Counted from the stretch's first letter, positions 7,648-16,994 are shown. The stretch is 64,000 nucleotides of DNA from UBA7359 sp041689615 (GCA_041689615.1 JBDNFW010000052.1:13491-77490); one strand, 5' to 3'. The notes: generated by a model from the sequence alone, not told the origin. A program made the numbers and translations.

Positions 7648-8709
7648 TTGAGTGTCCGCAAAAAAACGGAAGGATTTAATTTAGCCTTTCTGGATATTAT
7701 GTCGTGTGGTCTAGGTGCTGTTGTTCTGGTCTTTATGCTGATTAAGCATAATGTAAATGATTCTTCAGTAGAACTCGATAATCTCAAGAATGATATTGAT
7801 AAGCTTGAAGTTACAAAGCAAGAATCAATTCAAAAGTTGAAGAGTATTGAAGAGCAAATTATTAAAGAAGAAGCCACTGAAGATATCACTAAACAAAACC
7901 TTGAAGCTGTAAAATCGACTTTAACTCAAAGTCTTGCTGATAGTGCTAAATCAGTCGAAGAAATAGAAAAAATTAAATCAGAAATAAAAGATATAAATGT
8001 AAAAAAGAAAGAAGATTTAGTTGAAACAAAGCAGATTAATGAAGAAAAATATTTGTTGGGATTGAAAGTTGAAGGCAAAAAAATTGCAATTTTAGTCGAT
8101 AGTAGTGCATCAATGACAAATGAAAAACTCATCGACATAATCAAAACAAAAAGTAGTTCAGACAAAGAAAAGCAACAAGCAAAAAAATGGGTAAGAACTA
8201 AAAAAATAGTAGAGTGGTTGCTTGCACGCTTGCCTAATGATAGTGATGTTCTTGTTGTGGCCTTTAATGAAAATGCAAAGCTATTGGGCACTCAAGGCTG
8301 GATGAAAGCAAATGCTACAACGAGTGTTGGTTCTGTATTATCTGATTTAAATGGTCTAATACCGGAAGGTGCTACTAATCTACAAATCGGACTGGATACA
8401 GTCAATAAGTATTCGCCATCGAATTTATATTTGATTACAGATGGCTTGCCGACCAAGGGTGAGTCTAGCTATAAAAGTTTAAACCCTTTCGCAAAATGCA
8501 GTTCATTACTCGGTAAATCAAATACGATATCCGGCGAATGCAGAGTTAAGTTATTTCAACAAACGATTACTGAAAGCGCTAAATCTGGTGTGCATGTCGA
8601 TGTCATTCTGTTACCTATTGAAGGAGATCCTGATGCAATCAATCAGTTTTGGTATTGGACAGCAGTATCGAAAGGATTAGTCATTAGTCCGGCTAACGAT
8701 TGGCCATGA
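7648..8709 (+). CDS. VWA-domain protein with ExbD-like N-terminal membrane helix (1)
   Basis: This protein has 353 residues from a TTG start, because no in-frame ATG gives the N-terminal helix. Residues about 10-32, FNLAFLDIMSCGLGAVVLVF, form one membrane helix. It carries an aspartate at the position where ExbD, TolR and MotB have their essential proton-carrying Asp. Residues 35-135 are a long coiled coil. A VWA domain follows with a complete MIDAS: DSSAS, a threonine in GATNL and TDG. The predicted topology is N-in with the VWA in the periplasm. The gene overlaps the next by 4 bases (ATGA), which implies coupled translation. Metal-dependent ligand binding by the VWA is inferred from the family. 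Confidence 0.75.
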   Translation: MSVRKKTEGFNLAFLDIMSCGLGAVVLVFMLIKHNVNDSSVELDNLKNDIDKLEVTKQESIQKLKSIEEQIIKEEATEDITKQNLEAVKSTLTQSLADSAKSVEEIEKIKSEIKDINVKKKEDLVETKQINEEKYLLGLKVEGKKIAILVDSSASMTNEKLIDIIKTKSSSDKEKQQAKKWVRTKKIVEWLLARLPNDSDVLVVAFNENAKLLGTQGWMKANATTSVGSVLSDLNGLIPEGATNLQIGLDTVNKYSPSNLYLITDGLPTKGESSYKSLNPFAKCSSLLGKSNTISGECRVKLFQQTITESAKSGVHVDVILLPIEGDPDAINQFWYWTAVSKGLVISPANDWP

Positions 8710-9656
8710 AATTACGTAAAAGAGAATTTGATATATTTAATCTATCATTTTTAGATGTCATCTCTTGTGGGTTTGGTGCAGTTGTCATGTTGGTACTGAT
8801 TTCGAAAACATATGATGACGTTTCGGTTACAGGAAAAGATGAAGTAAGAGATTTACTGAAAACTGTAATTACGCTTGAAAATACAATTACTGAAGTAAAT
8901 GAAACTATCAGTGCTAAAAAAACCAAAGCCGATCAAATTTCTGAACAAATAGAAACATTAGAATCTGCCACCGTTCAGATAAAAAATAAAATACAACAAG
9001 AAGAAGATAAAAAAACTTCACTCACTGAAGATGTGCAGGGCTTGGCTTTAGTTCAGTCAACTTTAAAACAGGCCTCTTTATCATCAAGTAAAAAGAAAAG
9101 TACTGAACGTGATGATGAAGTAGGTGGCATTCCAGTAGATAGTGATTACGTTATCTTTATTGTCGATACATCGGGAAGTATGCAACAGATATGGAACCGT
9201 GTTTCCTCTGAAATAATTAATGTTTTAAATATTCACCCTAAAGTAAAAGGATTTCAAATATTGAATGACATGGGGAAATCATTAGTCTCGGGCTATGATG
9301 GTAAATGGATGCCTGACACACCAGGAAGGAGAAAAAGTATCATTAAAATATTTAATAGCTGGGCTGATTTATCTAATAGCAGTCCGGTTGAGGGTCTTGA
9401 AATAGCAATAAGAAAATACGCAAAGCCGAATATTACAACATCAATTTATGTGTTCGGTGATGATTATACCGGTTCATCCTATGATCCGGTTATTGAAAAA
9501 ATTACCAAACTAAATACGCTCGCAAGTACTAAGAAAAAGCTTGCCAAGATACATGCTGTAGGTTTTATTTCACCGGGTACAACTGATCGGTTTGGAATAT
9601 TAATGCGCGAGTTAACTAAACAGAATGACGGGGCATTTCTTGCGTTGCCGCTGTAA
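8706..9656 (+). CDS. VWA-domain protein with ExbD-like N-terminal membrane helix (2)
   Basis: This 316-residue paralogue of the preceding gene has the same design. The N-terminal helix FNLSFLDVISCGFGAVVMLV again includes the Asp. A coiled coil follows at about residues 40-125, then a VWA domain with MIDAS motif DTSGS and a later FGDD. The ATG at 8706 is preferred over a TTG at 8700 because it forms an ATGA overlap with the upstream stop. It ends the operon and converges on the MMPL gene 18 bases further on. Two different B-type subunits for one channel protein would suit an asymmetric dimer inside the ring, which is an inference. Confidence 0.75.
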   Translation: MKLRKREFDIFNLSFLDVISCGFGAVVMLVLISKTYDDVSVTGKDEVRDLLKTVITLENTITEVNETISAKKTKADQISEQIETLESATVQIKNKIQQEEDKKTSLTEDVQGLALVQSTLKQASLSSSKKKSTERDDEVGGIPVDSDYVIFIVDTSGSMQQIWNRVSSEIINVLNIHPKVKGFQILNDMGKSLVSGYDGKWMPDTPGRRKSIIKIFNSWADLSNSSPVEGLEIAIRKYAKPNITTSIYVFGDDYTGSSYDPVIEKITKLNTLASTKKKLAKIHAVGFISPGTTDRFGILMRELTKQNDGAFLALPL

Positions 9657-9674
9657 TTTATTTTAAGACATTAC

Positions 9675-12143
9675 TTATACGATTTTTGGTTTTAATATTA
9701 GCACTATGGCAGGTAATAATAGTAAATCTCCTGCCAGGGCTACCAGCATAGCAAATCCGGTTAGTAATCCAAAGTAGATAGTCGGGATAAAGTTTGAAAA
9801 TGCAAGCAAGGCAAAGCCAAAAATAATGGCAATTGAAGTGTAGTACATAGCTTTGCCAATTCCACCATGACAACGATTAATCGTCTCAGTGTAATTAAAA
9901 TCAATAGGTAGTTCTTGTTGTAAGCGATGAATGTAATGAATTGTATCGTCAACAGATATACCAATAGTGATAGCTGCTATTGTAATCGTCATCATATCCA
10001 AAGGTATTTTTATCCATCCCATAATGCCGAGGATTAACGCCGCTGAAAATAAATTAGGCACAATAGCAATTAACGCTAATGAAATATTTCGAAATAGAAT
10101 GATAAACATTAAAAAGATAGCCGCGAATACAGCACCGATGGTTAATATTTGTGAGCGAAATAAGCTTTGCAACATATTATTGTAGAGCACCATCATCCCT
10201 GTCAGATGAACTTGACTATCTTCGAACTGCATATCATTGATCAGGAAATTATGAATGCTGGTTAATAACTCCTTTCGGTTTAATTGTGGATCTGACTCAA
10301 TAACGCGTATACCAAAACGAATTTGATTGGAATCAGTTGATAAGTAAGGATCAATAAGACTCTTTTTTATTTCTTCCGGAATGCGTTTACGTACTACAGC
10401 TAATTCAAATTCATCAAATGAAGCACCGTTTAATTTTTCAATAATATCTATTGAAGTAACAATCGAAATAACTTTTCCAATAACCGGGTAAGATTCCAAA
10501 TGCTCATGAATGCGTCTCGCTTTACTTAACATGCCTGGATTTAACCAATAGACAGGTTTCGTATAGTCTTCTTTAGTTTCAAAAAACAGTTCGTCTAGTT
10601 CATTTTTTTCGGAAGCTAATTCATCAACCACTTCCATAAATTCTTTATCGGGGTCAATAATAATGTCGAGTGGCATCGTACCACCCAGTTCGTGATCAAT
10701 GATTTTCATGCCCTGATAAATTTCAGTGTCAGATTTAAAATTATTGATAAAACGATTTTCAACTTCGAGATTTGTAATTCCTGCGCCGACAGAGATAAGT
10801 AAAAACAAAGCAATAAAAATGATTGCAACAGGGTGCTTATGTACCAATTTTGCCAAACCTAATGTTATTGCTTTGGTTATGTCACGATGTGTTGGTGGTT
10901 CGATATCGTTCAGTAGTGATAAAAGTGCAGGCATTACAGTAAAGCTGGTAACAAAGGCAATGCCTAAACCTATAACCATAATCCAGCCAAAATCAATCAC
11001 AGGTCTTATTTCGCTAACTACCAGTGAAGCAAATGCTACGGCTGTGGTAAGTACCGTGTAAAAACAGGGTTTGGCCATTGAAGACATAGTTAACTTAACT
11101 AACTCATTATGTTTGTATGAGGGGTATTCCTGTTGTAAGTCTCGATAACGAACAATGAGGTGAATTGTTAAAGATAAGGTAATAATTAATAATATGGATA
11201 GAAAATTGGAAGAGATGACCGTAATTGCCCAGCCAAAGTAAGCCATAAAACCTATAGTCAATAAACCTGTAATTCCACAAACTAACATAGGCAATATTAC
11301 CCAGCGTATTTTATGGAAGAAAAAAGTGAGGATTAGAATGAGGAAAAGTAGTACGCCGCTACCAAATACAATTAAATCATGACGTATGAATTGAATCATA
11401 TCAACTGTGATCATGGGGATCCCGCCTAAATACAGTTTTCCATGACTACGTTGCTTATCAATAATTTCTCGTATGTTTTTTATATCTATTTCACGTTGTA
11501 CTGCCAGTAATTTATTTTTTACTTTTATTTCATTTTTGATCTGTTCAAGATCAATTAATTCGTCTTTTGATAAATCATTGCGCTGTGATTGTAATTGTTG
11601 GCGACGACTTAATAGTGAATCATATTCTTTGTCACGTTTAAAAAAAGCTTGTATAGCGGTGATATTTAGATCCTTGTTGACAATTAACTCGTTATAAAGC
11701 GGATTTAATTCAAACTCTTTGTAGGCAATTTGTTTATCTATGTTGCCAGATTCTATCGAAGGTAATGTACTGGTAAATTCAGATAGTTCCATGCCTGATT
11801 CATATATGATTGGAACATCAAGTATGGATATTACAGATTTTATATTTTTAACCTTTAGAAGGTCGTCGCGTAACGAACGGATCGTCTTAATAGACTCATC
11901 GGATAGTAATTCAGAATTCGGCTGATAGGTGATAATAATAAAATCATCAGATGCGTACTTTTGACTTATTTCACGGTAATAATTGAGGCTTGCGTCATTT
12001 TCAAGAACCAGTGATTCAGCGGAAGCATCAAGTTCAAAATTTGGAGCATAGTATGTAGCGACAATAATCAAACACAATAAGGCTAAGAGAACCTTAATAG
12101 GATTTTTTAAAACAAGGTAATAATAAATAGATGAGAATTTCAC
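9675..12143 (-). CDS. MMPL/RND-family transporter
   Basis: This 822-residue RND-superfamily membrane protein starts at GTG. Topology follows the MMPL/HpnN pattern: one N-terminal helix, a periplasmic domain of about 200 residues, five or six helices (about 255-430), a second periplasmic domain and a final helix bundle (about 650-820). The motif GISVDDTIHYIHR in the last bundle is typical of hopanoid- or lipid-type exporters. It lies 47 bases downstream of an MlaC-like gene, and an MMPL/MlaC pair usually moves lipids or hopanoids between membranes. No squalene-hopene genes are visible, so the substrate is open. It is transcribed towards the VWA operon. Confidence 0.85.
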   Translation of the reverse strand: MKFSSIYYYLVLKNPIKVLLALLCLIIVATYYAPNFELDASAESLVLENDASLNYYREISQKYASDDFIIITYQPNSELLSDESIKTIRSLRDDLLKVKNIKSVISILDVPIIYESGMELSEFTSTLPSIESGNIDKQIAYKEFELNPLYNELIVNKDLNITAIQAFFKRDKEYDSLLSRRQQLQSQRNDLSKDELIDLEQIKNEIKVKNKLLAVQREIDIKNIREIIDKQRSHGKLYLGGIPMITVDMIQFIRHDLIVFGSGVLLFLILILTFFFHKIRWVILPMLVCGITGLLTIGFMAYFGWAITVISSNFLSILLIITLSLTIHLIVRYRDLQQEYPSYKHNELVKLTMSSMAKPCFYTVLTTAVAFASLVVSEIRPVIDFGWIMVIGLGIAFVTSFTVMPALLSLLNDIEPPTHRDITKAITLGLAKLVHKHPVAIIFIALFLLISVGAGITNLEVENRFINNFKSDTEIYQGMKIIDHELGGTMPLDIIIDPDKEFMEVVDELASEKNELDELFFETKEDYTKPVYWLNPGMLSKARRIHEHLESYPVIGKVISIVTSIDIIEKLNGASFDEFELAVVRKRIPEEIKKSLIDPYLSTDSNQIRFGIRVIESDPQLNRKELLTSIHNFLINDMQFEDSQVHLTGMMVLYNNMLQSLFRSQILTIGAVFAAIFLMFIILFRNISLALIAIVPNLFSAALILGIMGWIKIPLDMMTITIAAITIGISVDDTIHYIHRLQQELPIDFNYTETINRCHGGIGKAMYYTSIAIIFGFALLAFSNFIPTIYFGLLTGFAMLVALAGDLLLLPAIVLILKPKIV

Positions 12144-12190
12144 AGGTGAAGAATTTTATATTTTTATGCTACCTGAAAGATTTACTTATG

Positions 12191-12796
12191 CTATGGATTG
12201 CACTCCTGAAAATATTTAATAAATTCAGAAAACCCCTGTTGTTTAATTTCTTTATTAAACATCTTACGATAGTTTCGCAGTAAACTGATATCATCGACAA
12301 CAAGATCAACCACTTTCCATGTATCATTCTCTGGTCGCATTGGATATTCCAGAGTTAAAGGTTTTACATCTGGACGGGTCAAGGTCTGTTTAATTGAAAT
12401 ATAATCTTTTTCGCCAATCGGTTTTGCCGATTGATAATGAATATTCTGATTACGATAACTTAACAGAATATAAGCATATCGTTTAACTAAAATATTTTTA
12501 AAAGTATTGCTAAAACAAGCCTGTTCACTATTAGATAAATCTTTCCATGATTCACCTAATGCCAGAGCGGCCATTGTATTAAAGTCCATGTGTGGCACGA
12601 TTAATTCACTAACAATTACCTGTATATATTCAGGTTCGTTTTTTATCCGATCTTTGTCAGCTTCAAGCCGGTTTAATACTTCTTGTGTAGTTTCATAGAC
12701 GATTTCATCTGCCGTTAGTGCAACAGCTGAATTAAAATAGAAAGTAAGTAATAAAGCAGTAATAGCGCTTAAGCGATTAATATGTATTTTATTCAT
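12191..12796 (-). CDS. MlaC/Ttg2D-family periplasmic lipid-binding protein
   Basis: This 201-residue protein has a signal peptide (SAITALLLTFYFNSAVAL) followed by the MlaC/toluene-tolerance fold. Visible family features are the VSELIVPHMDFNTMAALALG segment, the W in GESWKDLS and the conserved NDTWKVVDLVVDDISLLRNYR near the end. Such proteins carry phospholipids or hopanoids in the periplasm. It probably shares a transcript with the MMPL transporter behind it. A perfect FNR/Anr box lies 60-73 bases upstream of its ATG, so expression may respond to oxygen. None of the other mla genes (mlaA, B, D, E, F) is nearby. Confidence 0.88.
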   Translation of the reverse strand: MNKIHINRLSAITALLLTFYFNSAVALTADEIVYETTQEVLNRLEADKDRIKNEPEYIQVIVSELIVPHMDFNTMAALALGESWKDLSNSEQACFSNTFKNILVKRYAYILLSYRNQNIHYQSAKPIGEKDYISIKQTLTRPDVKPLTLEYPMRPENDTWKVVDLVVDDISLLRNYRKMFNKEIKQQGFSEFIKYFQECNP

Positions 12797-12855
12797 GGTT
12801 ATTCAATAATCTATATAGACCTATATTTAATATGGCTTATGGTGATTATATCATA

Positions 12856-12869
12856 TTGATCCAGATCAA
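12856..12869. promoter_or_regulatory. FNR/Anr box upstream of the mlaC-like gene
   Basis: TTGAT-CCAG-ATCAA is a perfect match to the FNR-family consensus. It is placed in the 123-base gap before the MlaC-like start, so activation from a standard -41.5 position would give a short leader. An FNR homologue with the right recognition residues is encoded at 40772-41539. Confidence 0.7.
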
Positions 12870-12919
12870 AAACCATTTCAATTTTTAATCTTGCTTGAAC
12901 TTAAGCGAGAGAGGGTTAT

Positions 12920-13261
12920 TTAATAGCCTAGATGCTGATCAATAAGAATAGCCAGTTTTTCATGTAGATGTCCTTCAACGTCATCAAGACTTTGCTTGAA
13001 TATTTCCAAATACTTTTCCGCCTTATCGTGAGTTAACTTTTTATCATTAACTTCATAATCTATTTCTGGCAATTCTTTGTCGTGTCTGGGTTCAATTTTC
13101 CAATGCATAAAGTCTGAATCAATAGACTCGAATTCTTTTTGAGCTAATAGACAGAAATTATCAATAAGCTCCTGACCCGTTGGTCCAAGGCAACCGGCTT
13201 CAATTCTAAAAATAACGGTTAATTTCTTATCCCGTGGCAAAGTAAGATTTTCTGCATGCAT
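12920..13261 (-). CDS. Small cytoplasmic protein of unknown function
   Basis: This is a 113-residue soluble protein with no signal or membrane segment and a mildly acidic composition. It has a beta-like N-terminal segment (KLTVIFRIEAGCLGPTGQEL). Two long helices then run through KAEKYLEIFKQSLDDVEGHL and the C-terminus. I do not recognise the family. It stands alone between the FNR-box promoter and the MASE1 gene, in the same direction as both. Length, coding-like composition and isolation support a real gene. Confidence 0.6.
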   Translation of the reverse strand: MHAENLTLPRDKKLTVIFRIEAGCLGPTGQELIDNFCLLAQKEFESIDSDFMHWKIEPRHDKELPEIDYEVNDKKLTHDKAEKYLEIFKQSLDDVEGHLHEKLAILIDQHLGY

Positions 13262-13458
13262 AATTTTCTGCGACTCTATTCCTTTATGTACAGATTAAGC
13301 TGTGTGATCTCTCCTTAATATCGGCCGGAAAAAATAATTTTTAAATCAATTTTTGCCCGTTATTTTGAGAAATTTTAGATATATTTAAGTTATTGATTAA
13401 TCATTGTTTTCTATGAAAACAGAAAATGTAGTTTCTTGCTTAGGGCTATCAAATAAAT

Positions 13459-16041
13459 TTAACTGTTGAGTAACTCATCTAATGGTACTGGTTTGGCAAT
13501 ACCGTAGCCTTGAGCATAGTCAACCCCAATTTCTTTTAGCATGCCTTTGATAACGTCGTTTTCTACAAATTCAGCAATTGTTTTCATATTCATCACCTGA
13601 CCAATTTCGTTGATGGATTTCACCATAGCGTGGTCAATCGGATCGTCAACGATATCTTTAACAAACATGCCATCAATTTTTAAATAATCGACTGGTAAAT
13701 TTTTTAAATATGCAAAAGAAGATAAACCGCTGCCAAAGTCATCCAATGCAAATCGACAACCCAGATTTTTAAGTATGGAAATAAATTTTGTTGCATTGCT
13801 TAGATTTAAAATAGCTGCTGTCTCAGTAATTTCAAAGCATATTTTACTTCCGTCTATCTCTAATGAATCCAGTTGCGTAATAATGAAATCAAGAATATTT
13901 GGATCGGTTAAGGAAGGGCCAGAAAGATTGATAGAGCAGAAGTTAATTTTCTTTAAAAAACCTTGATTTACTTTTAATGATTTGAAGGTTTTCTCAATTA
14001 CCCATTGGTCTATTCTTGATATTAAGTTGTAGCGTTCAGCAGCAGGCAGAAAAGAATTTGGAGGGATCATCTCCCCTTGCTCATCGATCATTCTTATTAA
14101 TAATTCATAATGTATATCTGCTTCACCATTAAGAGGCGCGATGGTTTGTGCATATAGGCAAAACCGATCTTCTTCAAGTGCTTGATAGAGTCGTTCTACC
14201 CATTGCATTTCACCATGACGTTTTACAGTTTCTGAATCTTCAGCATGATAAACATGAATACGGTTACGACCTTTGTCTTTGGCTATGTAGCATGCTGCAT
14301 CGGCTTCTTTTAATAATTCAGTAAGGGAAGGAATGATTTCTGTAATGGGCACTAATCCTATGCTAACGCCAACCCTGAAAGTATGTTCTTCCCAGATAAA
14401 ATTATAATCCTGTATTGCCTTTTGTAATGAAGCTGCAACTCGATGTGCATCATCAAGTGAGCAATATTCCATCAAAACCCCAAATTCATCTCCGCCTACT
14501 CGTGCAAGCGTGTCACGATGTCTAATAACTCGTTGCAAGATCGAGCTAATCTGACGCAACATTTCATCACCTGCAGTATGACCACAGGTATCATTGACGA
14601 CTTTAAATTGATCCAAATCCATAAAACAAAGTGCATGCTGACCTTCACCACCTTTTTGAAGTGTCGAAAGTAATCTTTCTGTGCGCCGCTCAAATTCTCT
14701 TCGGTTTACAAGGCCAGTTAGAGCATCATGACTCGCTTGATAAGTCAGTAGCTCGGTTGCCTGTTTACTTTCAGATATGTTTTGTATTTGAACTATATAA
14801 TAAAGAGGAGAATTATCATTACTTCGAACTAGTGACACACTTAATAAACCCCAGACATCATGGCCTTGTTTATGTAGGTATCGTTTCTCGAAACTATAAC
14901 TTTCGATTTCTCCAGAAATTAATTTTTTATGATGTTCGACGCTTTTTTCTATGTCATCCGGATGAGTAATATCTTTAAAAAAACCACCTATGAGTTCATG
15001 TTGTGTATAACCAAGCATGTTATACAAAGCTTGATTCGCTTCTACTATTTTTTCATCGAGAGACACTAACGCCATACCAATTGAGGCATTAGTGAATGAG
15101 GCTCTGAAACGTTCGTTACTTTCCCGTAACGTTTTTTCTATTTGTTTGTGCTCAGTAAAAAGTGAGCTGAGTAACATCATTGGAATAGAAATAGAGATTA
15201 AAAAAAGTTGCAGTGATAAAACGTTTTCCTCATTCGAACCAATGATAAAAGGTCCGCGACCATTGACAGCGTTCCATATGGTTAAAAGAGTAATGATAAG
15301 TACTGATGTACTTATGCCTCTTGGACCAAAACGAAATGCAACCCATAAGAAAATCGGAATAAGAGTGAAAATTAGTGCTGGATAACTACCTGTTGTGTCA
15401 GTTCCCAATGCAAGTAAACCGACAACTATAAGACATAATATTAAAATTGAAGCTTCGCAAAGCCGAGCGAAAGAGTTTTCTTTTATCCAGCCAAAACTTG
15501 AAGAAATAAAAAGGATAATAACGGGGGTAAGAGCAAGGTGTCCGAGTGCATCAGCAAGAAACCAAATTCTCCAGACTAGCCAGTAATTTACTCCAGCTTC
15601 AAAAAAAGAAACTATAGAGGCGATAAATGCTGAAGAAATCGGGGCAATTAAGACTGCCCAAACAATAAATAAGCCCATCTCTCGAAGCCGGTCAAGTCGG
15701 ATTTGATCGCCAAGTATGGGTTTTAATACAAAAGCAGCAATAAGTATTTCAACACAGTTTGCAACATAGAAAGTAGTAGAACGAAGTAAGGTGTAATCTG
15801 CCTGCAAATTTGGAATGGTAATAGCTGGTGCGAGGGTAATAATAAAAATCCACCAGTAGCGTTTATCAGTTAAAAGTAAAGCTGAAAGAATGACCGTATT
15901 AGGTGCCCAAAAACTTGCGATATATTCAGGTGGTGTACTAAGAGCAATGCCGAGTCGAGCCAGTAAATAATAGGCGACACCGACAAGAGTGGCGATAAGT
16001 AGTATTCGAAATTTCGACTGCGGCAAAATTACTATCTCCAT
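13459..16041 (-). CDS. MASE1-PAS-GGDEF-EAL c-di-GMP turnover protein
   Basis: This protein has 860 residues. The N-terminal 300 form a MASE1 multi-helix membrane sensor (YYLLARLGIALS, SFWAPNTVILSALLL). A PAS domain lies at about 310-425. A GGDEF domain follows (425-590, intact RVGGDEFGVL), then an EAL domain (605-855). The EAL active site looks intact: YELLIRM for the EAL signature, an asparagine in SINLSG, EITET, ALDDFGSG, YLKIDG and AQGYGIAKP. It could both make and degrade c-di-GMP, and the direction cannot be told from sequence. The ligand of the MASE1 sensor is unknown. It is a single-gene unit on the minus strand. Confidence 0.92.
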   Translation of the reverse strand: MEIVILPQSKFRILLIATLVGVAYYLLARLGIALSTPPEYIASFWAPNTVILSALLLTDKRYWWIFIITLAPAITIPNLQADYTLLRSTTFYVANCVEILIAAFVLKPILGDQIRLDRLREMGLFIVWAVLIAPISSAFIASIVSFFEAGVNYWLVWRIWFLADALGHLALTPVIILFISSSFGWIKENSFARLCEASILILCLIVVGLLALGTDTTGSYPALIFTLIPIFLWVAFRFGPRGISTSVLIITLLTIWNAVNGRGPFIIGSNEENVLSLQLFLISISIPMMLLSSLFTEHKQIEKTLRESNERFRASFTNASIGMALVSLDEKIVEANQALYNMLGYTQHELIGGFFKDITHPDDIEKSVEHHKKLISGEIESYSFEKRYLHKQGHDVWGLLSVSLVRSNDNSPLYYIVQIQNISESKQATELLTYQASHDALTGLVNRREFERRTERLLSTLQKGGEGQHALCFMDLDQFKVVNDTCGHTAGDEMLRQISSILQRVIRHRDTLARVGGDEFGVLMEYCSLDDAHRVAASLQKAIQDYNFIWEEHTFRVGVSIGLVPITEIIPSLTELLKEADAACYIAKDKGRNRIHVYHAEDSETVKRHGEMQWVERLYQALEEDRFCLYAQTIAPLNGEADIHYELLIRMIDEQGEMIPPNSFLPAAERYNLISRIDQWVIEKTFKSLKVNQGFLKKINFCSINLSGPSLTDPNILDFIITQLDSLEIDGSKICFEITETAAILNLSNATKFISILKNLGCRFALDDFGSGLSSFAYLKNLPVDYLKIDGMFVKDIVDDPIDHAMVKSINEIGQVMNMKTIAEFVENDVIKGMLKEIGVDYAQGYGIAKPVPLDELLNS

Positions 16042-16446
16042 AACATGAACCTTGTTAATGAAAATATCAGCTAGATATTATTATTATTATTATTTTTCGA
16101 AACTTAGTTTTATATGATGATTGATATTATAGAAGTTGTCCAATTGGTTGATAAATATTGTTTTTATAAACACGGGTAGTAAAAAAAATTTGTCTCTAAA
16201 ACCCAGAATGTTTTTCTCATCGTGTTGTGTCGCTTTATTTTTACAGCATAGGTAATGATCATTTTATGTTGTATTTTAAACTCACATATTTCTAATTCAT
16301 ATAATGAAGAAATATATAATTTGCAGGTATTAGTTCATTAATCAACAAAGTAGATCATCGTTTCATTCACTTGTGTGTATATAAAAACTAATTAATTAAA
16401 TCGTGACAGGAAAGGTTTTATTGTTAAACTATGCTTCTCTCTCAAC
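16042..16446. other. Intergenic region before tRNA-Arg(UCG)
   Basis: The 405 bases are AT-rich with no convincing ORF. A short TTA microsatellite of about six units lies near 16077-16095 and is the only repeat seen. The region should hold the minus-strand promoter of the MASE1 gene and the promoter of the tRNA. No confident boxes were identified. Confidence 0.5.
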
Positions 16447-16523
16447 GCGCTCGTAGCTCAACTGGATAGAGTATCGGGCTTCGAACCCGAGGGTTGGGGG
16501 TTCGAGTCCCTCCGAGCGCGCCA
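16447..16523 (+). tRNA. tRNA-Arg(UCG)
   Basis: This is a complete cloverleaf. The acceptor stem GCGCTCG pairs with CGAGCGC, the anticodon stem is TCGGG/CCCGA around loop CTTCGAA (anticodon TCG), and CCA is encoded. It reads CGA and CGG. Unlike tRNA-Arg(ACG) it has no nearby duplicated 3' end. Confidence 0.95.
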
Positions 16524-16592
16524 TATCAAATATAAGTTAATAGCTTTTAATAATATATACAGAAGCTGCAATTTTGATGCTAATATCGGAAA

Positions 16593-16994
16593 ATGAGTTA
16601 TATGCATAATAAGAATCAGGGACAAAAATCAATAGCCAAGTTATTGATCGTAACAATATTCGTCCTATTGTTGCTACCTATGCAGATTCACTTACATCAT
16701 GATATGCAGTCAGGAAGTCATGATGCTCATTTTATCGATTATCATATGATGATGTACGAAATTGAAGATACTGAATATTTATCCCATAGTGATGCACATG
16801 TTCTAGAGAACACTACCGATTTTATTGTAAAGCAGACGGCAGACAATCAATTTAAAGTTGCCGTTTTTATGATCTTGTTTATGTTAGTGTCGTTGCAGAC
16901 ATTTTCATATTATCAACGTCGTTTTCATTTAAACCATTTCCGTTATCAAAAATATTACCGTTTAAGTCCCCCGTTGAGAGCCCCACCGCTTTAA
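16593..16994 (+). CDS. Small His/Met-rich membrane protein upstream of czc-like operon
   Basis: This protein has 133 residues. One membrane helix lies at about 16-36. A periplasmic stretch rich in His and Met follows (IHLHHDMQSGSHDAHFIDYH, MMMYE, HSDAHV). A second helix lies at about 88-106 and a basic tail ends SPPLRAPPL. The His/Met-rich loop suggests metal sensing or buffering. A similar RAP-P ending occurs in the small Cys-rich protein before the second RND operon. The family is not recognised with confidence, although small copper-associated proteins of the CopL type share such endings. It lies about 130 bases before the outer-membrane factor gene. Confidence 0.6.
   Translation: MSYMHNKNQGQKSIAKLLIVTIFVLLLLPMQIHLHHDMQSGSHDAHFIDYHMMMYEIEDTEYLSHSDAHVLENTTDFIVKQTADNQFKVAVFMILFMLVSLQTFSYYQRRFHLNHFRYQKYYRLSPPLRAPPL

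Noticed and set aside
6891..9656. Zorya-type anti-phage system
   Set aside because: The channel protein lacks the long ZorA tail, the B-type partners carry VWA rather than OmpA-like domains, and no ZorC, ZorD or ZorE-like helicase or nuclease is present.
7648..9656. MoxR-VWA or TerY-type chaperone/phosphorylation cluster
   Set aside because: No MoxR AAA ATPase or Ter gene is nearby, and the VWA proteins are membrane-anchored by ExbD-like helices.
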